Assembly: GCF_016093545.1 (NCBI RefSeq)
Contig: NZ_JADKYX010000022.1
Coordinates: 62,001-126,000, forward strand
Direction of reading: 5' to 3'
From: Massilia rhizosphaerae
Lineage (GTDB): Bacteria; Pseudomonadota; Gammaproteobacteria; Burkholderiales; Burkholderiaceae_D
DNA: 64,000 nt
A program made the position numbers and the translations under genes. Below are positions 1 through 9,192 of the stretch, piece after piece (position 1 is the first letter of the stretch; each line of letters starts with the position of its first letter). The notes beneath the pieces were generated by a model. That model saw only the letters and a program-made list of their open reading frames with translations. It had not been told where the DNA came from and ran no database searches.

Positions 1-546
1 GCCGGCGTCCAGCTTGACGAGCTTGATGCCGCCCCAGAACGAGCCGAACGTCATCCAGCCTTGGCCCTTGTCGTCCTCGACGACGTTGGGGTCGATGGCG
101 TTCCACATGTCGCGGCCCGGCACCGACTGCACCACCATGCCCTGGTCTTCCCAGCGGTAGTTCGGCGCGCGCGGATCCAGCGTGGCATTGGTCGTCACGC
201 CGATGCCCGACGTGTTCTTGCCGAACCCGGACACCGAGTAGTACAACAGCCAGCGGCCGTCGTGCCGGTGGATGTCCGGCGCCCAGATATGGTCGTTGAA
301 CGTCGGCGCCGCGCGCTTCGCCCACGCCGGTGCGCCGGCGAACACGCGGCCTTCCGGCTTCCAGTGCAGCATGTCGGACGACGAGTAGAACGTGATCCCG
401 GGGCCGGTGCTGAACACATAATACGTGCCGCCTTCCTTGGCCATCACGGGGTCGTGCACGCCGACCTGCGACGCGTGGGCCGTCAGCGCCGCGGCCAGCA
501 CCGCGGCGAGCGCCAGCGCGCCGGCCCCGAGTCTCGTCTTACGCAT
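1..546 (-). CDS. GH43 arabinan endo-1,5-alpha-L-arabinosidase (3' end cut off by window)
   Basis: The frame is open from ATG at 546 to the window edge, 182 codons with no stop, so the C-terminal part lies outside. The protein starts with a signal peptide (MRKTRLGAGALALAAVLAAA) and then VGVHDPVMAKEGGTYYVFST. This matches the first blade of GH43 arabinanases, and the Asp of HDP is the expected general base. IWAPDIHRHDGRWLLYYSVS and WNAIDPNVVEDD are further family signatures. AAGGA lies 7 nt before the ATG. It begins 15 nt after the upstream GH43 gene and is the third gene of a GH51-GH43-GH43 set. The product is probably exported to cut arabinan chains. GH43 also contains xylosidases, so substrate is inferred from motifs and neighbours. 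Confidence 0.85.
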   Translation of the reverse strand, partial: MRKTRLGAGALALAAVLAAALTAHASQVGVHDPVMAKEGGTYYVFSTGPGITFYSSSDMLHWKPEGRVFAGAPAWAKRAAPTFNDHIWAPDIHRHDGRWLLYYSVSGFGKNTSGIGVTTNATLDPRAPNYRWEDQGMVVQSVPGRDMWNAIDPNVVEDDKGQGWMTFGSFWGGIKLVKLDAG

Positions 547-561
547 GGTTCGTCCTTTCGA

Positions 562-2109
562 TTACGTGCCGGTGCGGATGCCCCACAACGACACGCCGGT
601 CTTCGACTGCGCCGTGAAGGTCACGACGAAGGCGTTCGCGTTCGGGTTCCACTGGCGCGACAGCACGCCGCTGTAGGTGACGCCGCCGATCACGATGGCG
701 ACGTTGTTGTTGCCGTTGTGCGTCCAGGTGCCGCTCACCGCGCCCGTCACCGTGCCGGCGCTCTCCAGCCGGATGGCCTGCGACTGCTTGACCGTGGCCG
801 AGATATCCTTGCCGTGGTCGACCATCTTGTACGCACCGGCCGCGTCCGCGCTCGTGACGGTCGCGGACAGCGTCGTCGCGCTCGTCGCCAGCGGCACGTA
901 ACGCAGCGGCGCCGCCACCGGCCAGCCGTCCTCGTTGATGAACATCTCGTGCACGCGCACTTCGTGGTATTCGCCCTGGCCCGGGAAGCGGGTGTGGAAG
1001 ATCAGGAAGTACTGGTTCGTCGCCGCCTCGTAGCGCGCCGAGTTGTGGCCCGGCGAGACATAGCCGATGGGCGTGCCCGACTCCCCGTTCGCCACCGCGA
1101 ACTGGTAGTTGCCGAACAGTTTCTGGCCGTACGGCGCGATGCTGGCGTCGTCGAACAGGGGCTTGGTCGGATCGGCCTTCACGTCGGCCATGTCCTTGCC
1201 GGTGGCGTCCAGGTACGGGCCGTCCGGGTTCGTGGAACGCGCCACGCGCATGTTGTAGCCGCCGTCGGCAGCCAGTCCGCCGAACGACGTGAACAGGTAG
1301 TAGTACTTCGTCTGCGGGCTGTACATCACGTACGCGCCTTCGATGCGCGCGTGGTTGCCGCCCATGAGGTGCTTGCCGTAGCCCTGGCCGGCGACCGGCA
1401 GGCCGGTGGCCGGGTCCATCGCCATGATGAAGATGCCGCCCGAGTACGAGCCGTAGATCATCCAGAGCTTGCCGTTCGCGTCGCGGAACGTGTTCGGATC
1501 GACGACGTTCGGATGCTTGAGCGCGTCGTACACGGTACCGTCCGGGCTGACCTCGCCCCACATGCCGGACTTGAGGAACACCTGCTTGTTGACGTACGGG
1601 CCCTCGATCTTGTCGGCGACGGCCACGCCCAGCGCGGAGCGCGGCGAATCGCCCTTGCACGCGTCGTAGTACATGTAGAACTTGCCGTCGTCGAGCTGGA
1701 TGACGTCCGGCGCCCACAGGTCCGTGACCTGGGCCCACGCGAACGTGTCGGCCAGCGCCGTCGTCACCTTCGTGAACAACGGATTGGCGTCGTTGACGCC
1801 GTCGGCGATCCTCGTCCAGTTCATCAGGTCCGTGGTCTTGGCGGCCGCCAGGTGCGAGCCGAACGCGTACCAGGTGTCGCCGACCTTGATGACGGCCGGG
1901 TCGTGCACGGACACGTTGGCGAAACTGATCGCGGCCTGCGTCGATGTATCGGTCGTCGGCGCCGGCGTCGGCGCGGGGGTCGACGGCGTGGTCGCGATCG
2001 GCGTGCTCACCGCCGCGGCACCGCCGCCACCGCCCCCGCCGCAACCGGCGAGGAGCAGCGCGGCGGCCACGGCGGCAGCCAGCGCACGCGGAGTCAATGC
2101 GTGCGCCAT
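562..2109 (-). CDS. GH43 arabinanase lipoprotein with C-terminal accessory domain
   Basis: A 515-aa protein with a lipoprotein signal ending LLLAGC (lipid-bearing Cys about residue 23), a Gly run and a Thr/Pro/Ala-rich linker to about residue 58. The GH43 five-blade domain follows: SVHDPAVIKVGDTWYAFGSH (general base Asp about 70), LWAPDVIQLDDGKFYMYYDA, HPNVVDPNTF and GGNHARIEGAYVM (probable acid Glu in IEG). The last ~110 residues look like the small beta-barrel domain of two-domain endo-arabinanases (AbnB type). The lipobox implies anchoring to a cell envelope membrane, probably the outer membrane. It starts 3 nt after the GH51 stop, with GGAGGG inside the end of GH51, which suggests coupled translation. 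Endo-arabinanase is the best guess; exact bond specificity is not visible. Confidence 0.88.
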   Translation of the reverse strand: MAHALTPRALAAAVAAALLLAGCGGGGGGGAAAVSTPIATTPSTPAPTPAPTTDTSTQAAISFANVSVHDPAVIKVGDTWYAFGSHLAAAKTTDLMNWTRIADGVNDANPLFTKVTTALADTFAWAQVTDLWAPDVIQLDDGKFYMYYDACKGDSPRSALGVAVADKIEGPYVNKQVFLKSGMWGEVSPDGTVYDALKHPNVVDPNTFRDANGKLWMIYGSYSGGIFIMAMDPATGLPVAGQGYGKHLMGGNHARIEGAYVMYSPQTKYYYLFTSFGGLAADGGYNMRVARSTNPDGPYLDATGKDMADVKADPTKPLFDDASIAPYGQKLFGNYQFAVANGESGTPIGYVSPGHNSARYEAATNQYFLIFHTRFPGQGEYHEVRVHEMFINEDGWPVAAPLRYVPLATSATTLSATVTSADAAGAYKMVDHGKDISATVKQSQAIRLESAGTVTGAVSGTWTHNGNNNVAIVIGGVTYSGVLSRQWNPNANAFVVTFTAQSKTGVSLWGIRTGT

Positions 2110-2112
2110 GGC

Positions 2113-3666
2113 TCAGCCCTCCACGGCCAGGACCAGCACCGACTTGGCCGGCACCTTGATCGTCAGCTTGCCGCCGCTGGCGTTGGCGCTGAACGGCACC
2201 GGCTTGACGGCGTCCTTGTGCTCGAACGTGTTGTGGGCGTCCATCGCATTCGCGGTCAGCAGCTGGCCGCGCACGGCGCCGACGTTCTGGCCGGCGACGT
2301 TCAGGACGACGTCGGTGGCCTCAATCGGGTTCGTGTTGACGAGGGCGACATAGGTCTTGCCGTCCTTGGCCTTCGCGGCCGACGCGCTGATGCCCGGCAC
2401 GCCCTGGCCGTTCTCGCCGTAGGTCGTGTTGTTGGACAGCGTGACCGGCAACGACGTCGCGCCTTGGAACGGCACGTACATCTTGTACGCGTAGTAGGTC
2501 GGCGTCAGCAACATCTTGTCGTTGTCGGTGATGATCATGGCCTGCAGCACGTTGACCATCTGCGCGATGTTCGTCATGCGCACGCGGTCGGCGTGGGCGT
2601 GGAACATGTTGAAGTTGAGCGCGGCGACGATGGCGTCGCGGATCGTATTGCGCTGGAACAGGAAGCCCGGGTTCGTGCCCTTCTCGACGTCGTACCAGGT
2701 GCCCCACTCGTCCACGTCGAAGCCGATCTTCTTCTCCGGGTCGTTCTTGTCGAGGATCGCGACGTTCTTGCGGATGAAGTCTTCCATGCGCAGGGTCTGG
2801 TGCATGGTCGAGAACCATTCCGATTCCGGGAAGCCGGTGGCGGCGCCCTTGTGCTGCCAGTTACCCGTCGGCAGCGTGTAGTAGTGGAAGCTGATGCCGT
2901 CCGTGCGGCCCTTCAGGTCGCGCGAGAGGACGTCGGTCCAGCTGGTGTCGTCGGCCGTGCCGCCGCTGGCGATCATCTTCGGACGCAGATGCTGCGGCGC
3001 CTTCAGGAACGTATTCCACTGGCGGTACAGGTCGGCGTAGTACTCCGGACGCATATTGCCGCCGCAGCCCCACGACTCGTTGCCGATGGCGAAATAGGCG
3101 ACCTTGAACGGCGCCGGGTGGCCGTTCTTCGCGCGCAGCTGGGCCAGCGACGACTTGCCTTCCGACGTCATGTATTCGATCCACTCGGACGCTTCTTGCG
3201 GCGTGCCGGTGCCCAGGTTGCCGTTGACGTAGGCGTCGGCGCCCAGCTGCTCGACGAGGTCGAAGAATTCATGCGTGCCCACGGCATTCGTTTCCGGCAC
3301 GCCGCCCCAGTTCGTGTTGACCTTCACCGGACGCTTGTCGCGCGGGCCGATGCCTTCGCGCCAGTGGTATTCGTCGGCGAAGCAGCCGCCCGGCCAGCGC
3401 ACCAGCGGCACGTGCATGGCCTTCAGGGCGCCGACGACGTCGTTGCGCCAGCCGCGCGTATTCGGGATCTTCGAATCCGGGCCGACCCACAGGCCGCCGT
3501 AGATGCCGGTGCCGAGGTGTTCGGCGAACTGGCCGTAGACGTCCTTGTCGATCACGGCGCCCGGCTTGTTCGCGTCGACCGTGACGTTGACCTGGGCGAA
3601 CGCGGCGCCGGCGCAGAACGCGGCGGCGATGCCGAGGGCGAGGATGGTGGGTTGGAATGGTTTCAT
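2113..3666 (-). CDS. exported GH51 alpha-L-arabinofuranosidase
   Basis: A 517-aa enzyme that releases terminal L-arabinofuranose from arabinan or arabinoxylan. I chose ATG 3666 because it opens a clear signal peptide (MKPFQPTILALGIAAAFCAGAAFAQ) with GGAG 5 nt upstream; the frame stays open further upstream without a start signal. GH51 catalytic residues are visible: acid/base Glu about 197 in AIGNESWGCGGN and nucleophile Glu about 320 in VDEWGTWYD. The beta-sandwich C-terminal domain ends in PAKSVLVLAVEG. Length and order fit the family. Many GH51 enzymes are cytosolic, so the signal peptide is notable. It is first in a three-gene hydrolase operon and sits 142 nt after the pentose dehydrogenase. 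Confidence 0.93.
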   Translation of the reverse strand: MKPFQPTILALGIAAAFCAGAAFAQVNVTVDANKPGAVIDKDVYGQFAEHLGTGIYGGLWVGPDSKIPNTRGWRNDVVGALKAMHVPLVRWPGGCFADEYHWREGIGPRDKRPVKVNTNWGGVPETNAVGTHEFFDLVEQLGADAYVNGNLGTGTPQEASEWIEYMTSEGKSSLAQLRAKNGHPAPFKVAYFAIGNESWGCGGNMRPEYYADLYRQWNTFLKAPQHLRPKMIASGGTADDTSWTDVLSRDLKGRTDGISFHYYTLPTGNWQHKGAATGFPESEWFSTMHQTLRMEDFIRKNVAILDKNDPEKKIGFDVDEWGTWYDVEKGTNPGFLFQRNTIRDAIVAALNFNMFHAHADRVRMTNIAQMVNVLQAMIITDNDKMLLTPTYYAYKMYVPFQGATSLPVTLSNNTTYGENGQGVPGISASAAKAKDGKTYVALVNTNPIEATDVVLNVAGQNVGAVRGQLLTANAMDAHNTFEHKDAVKPVPFSANASGGKLTIKVPAKSVLVLAVEG

Positions 3667-3744
3667 GGGGTCTCCGTTGTTATAGTCGATGAACGTTTTC
3701 AGGGATGAACGGCAGATGCCGCGAGCGCGGCGGGGATCCTGCAG

Positions 3745-3776
3745 AGCGTCGTCCCCACGCATGCGGGAACGACGCT
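3745..3776. repeat. 32-bp imperfect inverted repeat between SDR and GH51 genes
   Basis: Arms AGCGTCGT (3745-3752) and ACGACGCT (3769-3776) pair perfectly, and after one mismatch CCC/GGG extends the stem. There is only a three-T run on the plus side and no T tract on the minus side, where the flanking genes are read. It looks more like a REP-type palindrome or mRNA-stabilising hairpin than an intrinsic terminator. Confidence 0.55.
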
Positions 3777-3808
3777 TTGGGGCTAACGGGAAAAACGCGG
3801 CGGGCGCG

Positions 3809-4576
3809 TCACACCCAGCCTGCGTCGACGATGAATTCCTGGCCGGTGCACATCTTGCTGTCGTCGGCGGACAGGAACAGCACCATCGCGGCGATATCCT
3901 CCGGCATCAGCTTGCCCGGCAGGCACTGCGAGCGCGCGATCTCGGCTTCGCCCGACTCGTCCAGCCACAGGTCGATCTGGCGCTGGGTCATCACCCAGCC
4001 CGGCGTGACCGTGTTGACGCGGATGTTGAATTGACCGAGGTCGCGCGCCAGGCAGCGCGTCAGGCCGATCACGGACGCCTTGGTCGTCGCGTAGATCGGG
4101 TAGTTCGGGTTCTTGGCGTGCCACGACATCGAACTGAAGTTGATGACGGAACCGCCGCCGCGCCGCTTCATGCCCTCCAGCGCGGCCTGCACGGTGAAGA
4201 ACATCGGACGCTGGTTGATGGCGATGCGCTCGTCCCAGTACTCGACCGAGATTTCGCCGATCTGGTGGCGCTGGTCGTTGGCGGCGTTGTTGACGACGAC
4301 GTCGAAATCGCCCAGCTTGGCGGCCATCTCGGCCATCACGGCCTGCAGGCTCGGGATGTCCGTGATGTCGCAGTAGCGGTACATCGGTGCCGTGTGGCCC
4401 GCCTTCTCCAGGCGCGCGACCAGCGCCTCGCTGGCGTCGCGCATGATGTCGACAAACCCCACCAGCGCGCCCTGCTCCACCAGCGCGGCCACGATCGCTT
4501 CGCCGATCCCGCTGCCGCCGCCCGTCACGAATACCCGTTTGCCTTCCAGGCTCCCGTACTTGGCTAAAGTACTCAT
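3809..4576 (-). CDS. SDR-family L-arabinose/D-xylose 1-dehydrogenase
   Basis: A 255-aa classical short-chain dehydrogenase expected to oxidise a pentose at C1 to the lactone, the first step of the non-phosphorylating pathway. Visible motifs are the Rossmann TGGGSGIG, NNAAND, Ser in NFSSMSW and the YATTK active site. The sequence resembles, from memory, Caulobacter XylB-type D-xylose dehydrogenase (KRV..TGGGSGIG, YWDERI..N, CTG.E..IDAGW). I prefer ATG 4576 (MSTLAKYG) over ATG 4588 because GGAG lies 6 nt before the former and nothing suitable before the latter. Neighbouring lactonase, dehydratases and semialdehyde dehydrogenase support the role. L-arabinose versus D-xylose cannot be settled by motif. 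Confidence 0.85.
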   Translation of the reverse strand: MSTLAKYGSLEGKRVFVTGGGSGIGEAIVAALVEQGALVGFVDIMRDASEALVARLEKAGHTAPMYRYCDITDIPSLQAVMAEMAAKLGDFDVVVNNAANDQRHQIGEISVEYWDERIAINQRPMFFTVQAALEGMKRRGGGSVINFSSMSWHAKNPNYPIYATTKASVIGLTRCLARDLGQFNIRVNTVTPGWVMTQRQIDLWLDESGEAEIARSQCLPGKLMPEDIAAMVLFLSADDSKMCTGQEFIVDAGWV

Positions 4577-4643
4577 TGTCGTCTCCATCCGAATAATTAT
4601 TGTCGGCGGTGCCGCGCGGGCACCGCCGTTGCTACATTAAAGC

Positions 4644-6233
4644 TTATTCCTTGCCCAGCGCGCCGTCGCGGCGGCGCCAGATCCCGCGCGGGTTCTCGTC
4701 GCGCAGCACCGCCGGCAGCAATGCCTGCGGCAGGTTCTGGTACGCCACGGGGCGCAGGAAGCGGAAGATCGCGCCCGTGCCCACCGAGGTGCTGCGGCCG
4801 TCGGCCGTGGCCGGGAACGGACCGCCGTGCACCATCGCGTGCGCCACTTCGACGCCGGTGCCGAAGCCGTTGGCCAGGATGCGGCCGACCTTGCGCTCCA
4901 AGGTCGGCAGCAGCACCTGCGCCGCCGCGATATCGCCTTCCTCGAGGTGGATCGCGGCCGTCAGCTGGCCCTCCAGGTGCTCGATGACGGCGCGCATCTG
5001 CTCGACGTCCTTGCACACGACCAGCAGCGAGGCCGGGCCGAACACTTCCTCGTGCAGCTCCTTGCGGGCCAGGAATTCGTCGCCTTCCACGCGGAACAGC
5101 GCGGCGTGGCCTTGGTTATCGTCGTGCTCGAGGCGCAGCAGCGTGGTCACCGCCTCGTTGCCGGCCAGCGCGGCGACGCCGCGGCGGAAGCTCGATGCGA
5201 TGCCGGCCGACAGCATCGTGGCCGGCTGGGTGTCGTTCAGCGCGCTCGTCGCCGCCGCGCAGAACGTCGACAGGCCCGGGCCGTCGATCGCCAGCACGAG
5301 GCCGGGGTTGGTGCAGAACTGGCCGACGCCCAGGGTGAGCGACGCGGCGAATTCGCGGCCGATGCGCTCGCCGTGCTGTTCCAGCGCCTGCGGCAGCAGG
5401 AACACCGGGTTGATGCTGCTCATCTCGGCGTAGACCGGGATCGGCTGCTGGCGGCCCGCAGCGACGGCCATCAGCGCCGTGCCGCCGGAACGCGAGCCGG
5501 TGAAGCCGACGGCCTGGATCGCGGGATGCGCGACCAGCGCCTGGCCGATGCCGTTGCCCGTGCCGGTCAGCAGCGCGAACGTGCCGGCCGGCAGGCCGCA
5601 CAGTTCGACGGCTTTCACGACGGCGCGCGCCACCAGTTCCGACGTGCCCGGGTGGGCCGAGTGGGCCTTCAGCACGACCGGGCAGCCGGCCGCGAAGGCG
5701 GACGCCGTGTCGCCGCCGGCGACCGAGAATGCGAGCGGGAAGTTCGATGCCGCGAACACGGCGACGGGGCCGACGCCGATCAGGCGGCTGCGCAGGTCCG
5801 GACGCGGCGGCGTGCGCTGCGGCAGCGCCGGGTCGATGCGCGGGTCCTGCCACGAACCTTCGCGCAGCAGGCTGCCGAACAGTTTCAGCTGGTTGCAGGT
5901 GCGACCGCGCTCGCCCTCGATGCGGCCGCGCGGCAGGCCGGTCTCCGCCATCGCGCGCTCGACGAGCGCATCGCCCAGGGCCATGATCTGCTCGGCGACG
6001 GTGTCCAGGAACGCGGCACGTTCTTCGTCGGTCGTGTTGCGGAAGACATCGAACGCCTGGCCGGCCAGGCTGCAGGCCTGGTCGATCTGGGCGATGTCGA
6101 CCATGTGGAAAGCGGGTTCCAGGTGCTCGCGCGCGGTCGGGTTCCACGCCTTGAACGAGCCGCCGTTGCCGCGCTGGGCGGCGCCGCCGATGAGGGCTTC
6201 GCCGGTGATCTGTGCCAGGGTGATGTCGGTCAT
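4644..6233 (-). CDS. alpha-ketoglutarate semialdehyde (2,5-dioxovalerate) dehydrogenase
   Basis: A 529-aa aldehyde dehydrogenase that oxidises 2-oxoglutarate semialdehyde to 2-oxoglutarate, the last step of the pathway. Landmarks are FAASNFPLAFSVAGGDTASAF, the cofactor-site GFTGSRSGG, the Glu in YAEMSSINPVF and catalytic Cys307 in GVGQFCTNPG. Its length exceeds common ALDHs and fits the KGSADH-III-like group. ATG 6233 overlaps the stop of the upstream FAH gene as ATGA, and no good Shine-Dalgarno is present, so translational coupling is likely. The SDR gene follows after 67 nt. Confidence 0.9.
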   Translation of the reverse strand: MTDITLAQITGEALIGGAAQRGNGGSFKAWNPTAREHLEPAFHMVDIAQIDQACSLAGQAFDVFRNTTDEERAAFLDTVAEQIMALGDALVERAMAETGLPRGRIEGERGRTCNQLKLFGSLLREGSWQDPRIDPALPQRTPPRPDLRSRLIGVGPVAVFAASNFPLAFSVAGGDTASAFAAGCPVVLKAHSAHPGTSELVARAVVKAVELCGLPAGTFALLTGTGNGIGQALVAHPAIQAVGFTGSRSGGTALMAVAAGRQQPIPVYAEMSSINPVFLLPQALEQHGERIGREFAASLTLGVGQFCTNPGLVLAIDGPGLSTFCAAATSALNDTQPATMLSAGIASSFRRGVAALAGNEAVTTLLRLEHDDNQGHAALFRVEGDEFLARKELHEEVFGPASLLVVCKDVEQMRAVIEHLEGQLTAAIHLEEGDIAAAQVLLPTLERKVGRILANGFGTGVEVAHAMVHGGPFPATADGRSTSVGTGAIFRFLRPVAYQNLPQALLPAVLRDENPRGIWRRRDGALGKE

Positions 6234-7222
6234 AAGGTCTTTACTTTCGCAAATTGAGTCGGGTGGACGGCCAGCTTGTTGCGCAGCGCCGGGCCGAATT
6301 GGGGCGATTCGATCTCGAACGTTTCGCCCGCCTTGACCTGCACGCTGTCGGCAAAGCTCAGGGTGGCGGTGCCGAAGAAGTGGATGTGCACGTCGCCCGG
6401 GCGGTTGAACAGGCCATACTTGAAGTGGTGATATTCCAGGTTGCCGATCGTGTGCGACATATTCTGTTCGCCCGACACGAAGGCCTTTTCCCAGCGCACG
6501 GAGCCGTCCGCCGCGCGGATGCGCGACACGCCCTGCACGTGGGCCGGCAGTTCGCCGACGAGCAGCGCCGGACCGACGCCGCAGTTACGCAGCTTGGAGT
6601 GCGCGAGGTACAGGTAGTTCTGGCGTTCCGTCACGTGGTCGGAAAACTCGTTGCCGAGCGCGAAACCGACGCGGTACGGCTGGCCATCCGCGCCGATCAC
6701 GTACAGGCCGGCGATCTCCGGCTCTTCGCCGCCGTCCAGCGAGAAGTCCGGCATTTCCATCTCCTGGCCGCCGGCGCGCACGATCGAGCCGTCGCCTTTA
6801 TAAAACCATTCCGGCTGCACGCCGGCCTTGCCGGCTTCCGGCTTGCCGCCTTCGACGCCCATGCGGAACATCTTCATGGAGTCGGACAGCGTCTCGACGT
6901 CGCCGCCGATCTTCTTGTGCATGGCGTCGCGCGTGTCGGCGCTGCCCAGGTGCGTCAGGCCGGTGCCGGTGACGTAGCAGTGGGCGGCGTCCGGGTGATC
7001 GATCGGGGCCAGCAGGCGGCCCGCTTGCGCGATCGCTTCGTAGGATTCCTTGTCGCCGGTCGCGGCGGCGTCGGCCAGCGCGGCCAGGCCCTTGCCTTGC
7101 GCGATGGCGGCGTTGGCCAGTTCCAGCGTGGTGGCGTAGCCGGTGATGGCGGTGACGGTGTCGCCGTTCAGGATGCCGACGCGGCGGTCGCCGGCGGCGG
7201 ATTGGTATTGGATGAGCAGCAT
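6230..7222 (-). CDS. FAH-family 2-keto-3-deoxy-pentonate dehydratase (XylX-like)
   Basis: A 330-aa fumarylacetoacetate-hydrolase-fold protein. The metal-binding and fold signatures include GDGSIVRAGG, EPEIAGLYVIGADGQPYRVGFALGNEFSDH and LRNCGVGPALLVG. Members of this family (XylX) convert 2-keto-3-deoxy-pentonate to 2-oxoglutarate semialdehyde. ATG 7222 (MLLIQYQ) is preferred: GGAG lies about 10 nt upstream and the family N-terminus begins there. The frame extends 26 codons further without a start signal. It overlaps the semialdehyde dehydrogenase by 4 nt (ATGA) and follows the IlvD/Edd dehydratase across a palindromic repeat. A classical DHDPS-type KDA dehydratase is not present in this cluster. 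Confidence 0.85.
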   Translation of the reverse strand: MLLIQYQSAAGDRRVGILNGDTVTAITGYATTLELANAAIAQGKGLAALADAAATGDKESYEAIAQAGRLLAPIDHPDAAHCYVTGTGLTHLGSADTRDAMHKKIGGDVETLSDSMKMFRMGVEGGKPEAGKAGVQPEWFYKGDGSIVRAGGQEMEMPDFSLDGGEEPEIAGLYVIGADGQPYRVGFALGNEFSDHVTERQNYLYLAHSKLRNCGVGPALLVGELPAHVQGVSRIRAADGSVRWEKAFVSGEQNMSHTIGNLEYHHFKYGLFNRPGDVHIHFFGTATLSFADSVQVKAGETFEIESPQFGPALRNKLAVHPTQFAKVKTL

Positions 7223-7262
7223 GGTCAAATGTCTCCGGTGCGCAGTGCGCGATGAATATGGC

Positions 7263-7343
7263 AATGGTGGGCACGTTTCATTTGAGGCCCCCGGCCTCAA
7301 ATGCCCACCCTACGTAGGGTGGGCGGCCCCCGCCCACCATTAC
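7263..7343. repeat. REP-like double palindrome (copy A)
   Basis: Two head-to-head elements meet at CCCACCCTAC|GTAGGGTGGG (7305-7324). One carries the perfect hairpin TTTGAGGCC-CCC-GGCCTCAAA (7281-7301). The outer arms are ATGGTGGGCAC and GCCCACCAT. The same GTAGGGTGGGC core occurs at 12210, 17037 and 49699. It lies between the dehydratase stop and the FAH gene start, so it may shape the mRNA between them. Confidence 0.8.
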
Positions 7344-7353
7344 GCGTGCCGGA

Positions 7354-9096
7354 TCAATGGGAATGCTTGGGCACGGCCGAGCCGCGGCAGCCGACGAGGA
7401 AGTCGAAATCGCAACCCTCGTCCGCCTGCAGCACGTGGTCCAGGTACAGGCCCGCGTAACCGGTGCGCGGCGGCTCCTTCTGGTTTTCGGCGCGGTCGGC
7501 CAGACGGGCCTGGATTTCCTCTTCCGGCACGTCCAGGTGCAGGCGGCCGTTCTTGCAATCGAGTTCGATGAAGTCGCCGTCCTTGACGATGCCCAGCGGG
7601 CCGCCGGCCCGCGCTTCCGGCGCCACGTGCAGCACGACGGTGCCGTAGGCGGTGCCGCTCATGCGCGCGTCCGAGATGCGCACCATGTCGGTAATGCCCT
7701 TGGCCAGCAGCTTCGGCGGCAGGCCCATATTGCCCACTTCGGCCATGCCCGGGTAGCCCATCGGACCGCAGTTCTTCATCACGAGGACCGAGTTCTCGTC
7801 GACGTCCAGCTCCGGGTCGGCGATGCGAGCCTTGTAGTGGTCGAAGTCCTCGAACACGACGGCGCGGCCGCGGTGCGTCATCAAGTGCGGCGACGCAGCC
7901 GACGGCTTCAGCACGGCGCCGCGCGGCGCCAGGTTGCCGCGCAGGATGCAGATGCCGCCGTCGTCGATCAGCGGGTTGTCGATCTTGCGGATCACCTCGT
8001 CGTTGTAGATCGGCGCATCCTGGTTGTTTTCCCACAGCGTCTTGCCGTTGACGGTCAGCGCATCCTTGTGCGGCAGCAGGTTGTTTTCGCCCAGGCGGCG
8101 GATCACGCCCGGCAGGCCGCCGGCGTAATAAAACTCTTCCATCAGGAAGCGGCCGGACGGCTGCAGGTCGACGATGGTCGGGGTGCCCTTGCCGATCTTG
8201 GTCCAGTCTTCCAGTTCCAGAGGCACGCCCACGCGGCCGGCGATCGCCTTCAGGTGGATCACGGCGTTGGTCGAACCACCGATGGCGGCGTTCACGCGGA
8301 TCGCGTTCTCGAAGTTTTCGCGGGTCAGGATCTTCGACAGCTTCAGGTCTTCGTTGACCATCTCGACGATGCGCATGCCGGACATGTGCGCCAGCACGTA
8401 GCGGCGCGCGTCGACGGCGGGGATCGCGGCATTGTGCGGCAGCGAGGTGCCCAGCGATTCGGCCATGCAGGCCATCGTCGACGCGGTGCCCATCGTGTTG
8501 CAGGTGCCGGCGGAACGCGCGTGGCCCGCTTCGGCGGCGAGGAAGTCGTGCATCGAGATCTGGCCGCCCTTGGCTTGCTCGTGCAATTTCCAGACGGCGG
8601 TGCCGGAACCGATGTCCTGGCCGTTCAGCTTACCGTTCAGCATCGGGCCGCCGGTGACGACGATGGTCGGCAGGTCGACGCTGGCCGCGCCCATCAGCAG
8701 GGCCGGCGTGGTCTTGTCGCAGCCGACCAGCAGGACGACGCCGTCCATGGGGTTGCCGCGGATGGATTCTTCGACGTCCATGCTGGCCAGGTTGCGGGTC
8801 AACATGGCGGTCGGACGCAGGTTCGATTCGCCGTTCGAGAACACCGGGAATTCGACCGGGAAGCCGCCCGCCTCCAGGATGCCGCGCTTGACGTGCTCGG
8901 CCAGCTTGCGGAAGTGCGCGTTGCAGGGCGTGAGTTCGGACCAGGTGTTGCAGATGCCGATGATCGGCTTGCCCTGGAATTCATGATCGGGGATACCCTG
9001 GTTCTTCATCCAGCTCCGGTACATGAAGCCGTTCTTGTCCTGGGTGCCGAACCACGCTGCGGAACGCAGGGTGGGCTTCTTCTTTGTCTCGGACAT
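7354..9096 (-). CDS. IlvD/Edd-family L-arabinonate (pentonate) dehydratase
   Basis: A 580-aa iron-sulphur dehydratase that removes water from L-arabinonate or D-xylonate to give the 2-keto-3-deoxy acid. The three cluster cysteines are in GICNTWSELTPC, VGCDKTTPALLM and AGTCNTMGTASTM. The N-terminus (LRSAAWFGTQDKNGFMYRSW) and length match the sugar-acid dehydratase branch (L-arabinonate dehydratase is about 579 aa) rather than dihydroxy-acid dehydratase of isoleucine synthesis. GGAGGAAGG precedes ATG 9096. A two-part motif about 100-125 nt upstream (9193-9222) also precedes the symporter operon. First gene of a probable dehydratase-FAH-ALDH-SDR unit. Confidence 0.92.
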   Translation of the reverse strand: MSETKKKPTLRSAAWFGTQDKNGFMYRSWMKNQGIPDHEFQGKPIIGICNTWSELTPCNAHFRKLAEHVKRGILEAGGFPVEFPVFSNGESNLRPTAMLTRNLASMDVEESIRGNPMDGVVLLVGCDKTTPALLMGAASVDLPTIVVTGGPMLNGKLNGQDIGSGTAVWKLHEQAKGGQISMHDFLAAEAGHARSAGTCNTMGTASTMACMAESLGTSLPHNAAIPAVDARRYVLAHMSGMRIVEMVNEDLKLSKILTRENFENAIRVNAAIGGSTNAVIHLKAIAGRVGVPLELEDWTKIGKGTPTIVDLQPSGRFLMEEFYYAGGLPGVIRRLGENNLLPHKDALTVNGKTLWENNQDAPIYNDEVIRKIDNPLIDDGGICILRGNLAPRGAVLKPSAASPHLMTHRGRAVVFEDFDHYKARIADPELDVDENSVLVMKNCGPMGYPGMAEVGNMGLPPKLLAKGITDMVRISDARMSGTAYGTVVLHVAPEARAGGPLGIVKDGDFIELDCKNGRLHLDVPEEEIQARLADRAENQKEPPRTGYAGLYLDHVLQADEGCDFDFLVGCRGSAVPKHSH

Positions 9097-9192
9097 GTTC
9101 CTTCCTCCGTCGTCGTTTTTGTATTTCTGAGTGCCTTGGTGATGCCAAGCTCAGCGATGGAGAAAGTCTAAAGGCCGATAAGATAACTTTCC

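Noticed and set aside
61-3708. Very long open frame on the plus strand opposite the arabinanase genes
   Set aside because: Arg/Ala/His-rich shadow of high-GC coding on the minus strand, where GH51 and GH43 motifs are clear. The same applies to long opposite frames at 9296-12208, 19092-21641, 22438-24936, 35755-37974 and 38939-42082.
3745-3776. Inverted repeat as intrinsic terminator of the SDR unit
   Set aside because: No T tract in the direction of transcription; kept as a repeat only.
4574-4588. Start of the SDR gene at ATG 4588
   Set aside because: No ribosome site; ATG 4576 has GGAG at proper spacing and gives the normal N-terminus.
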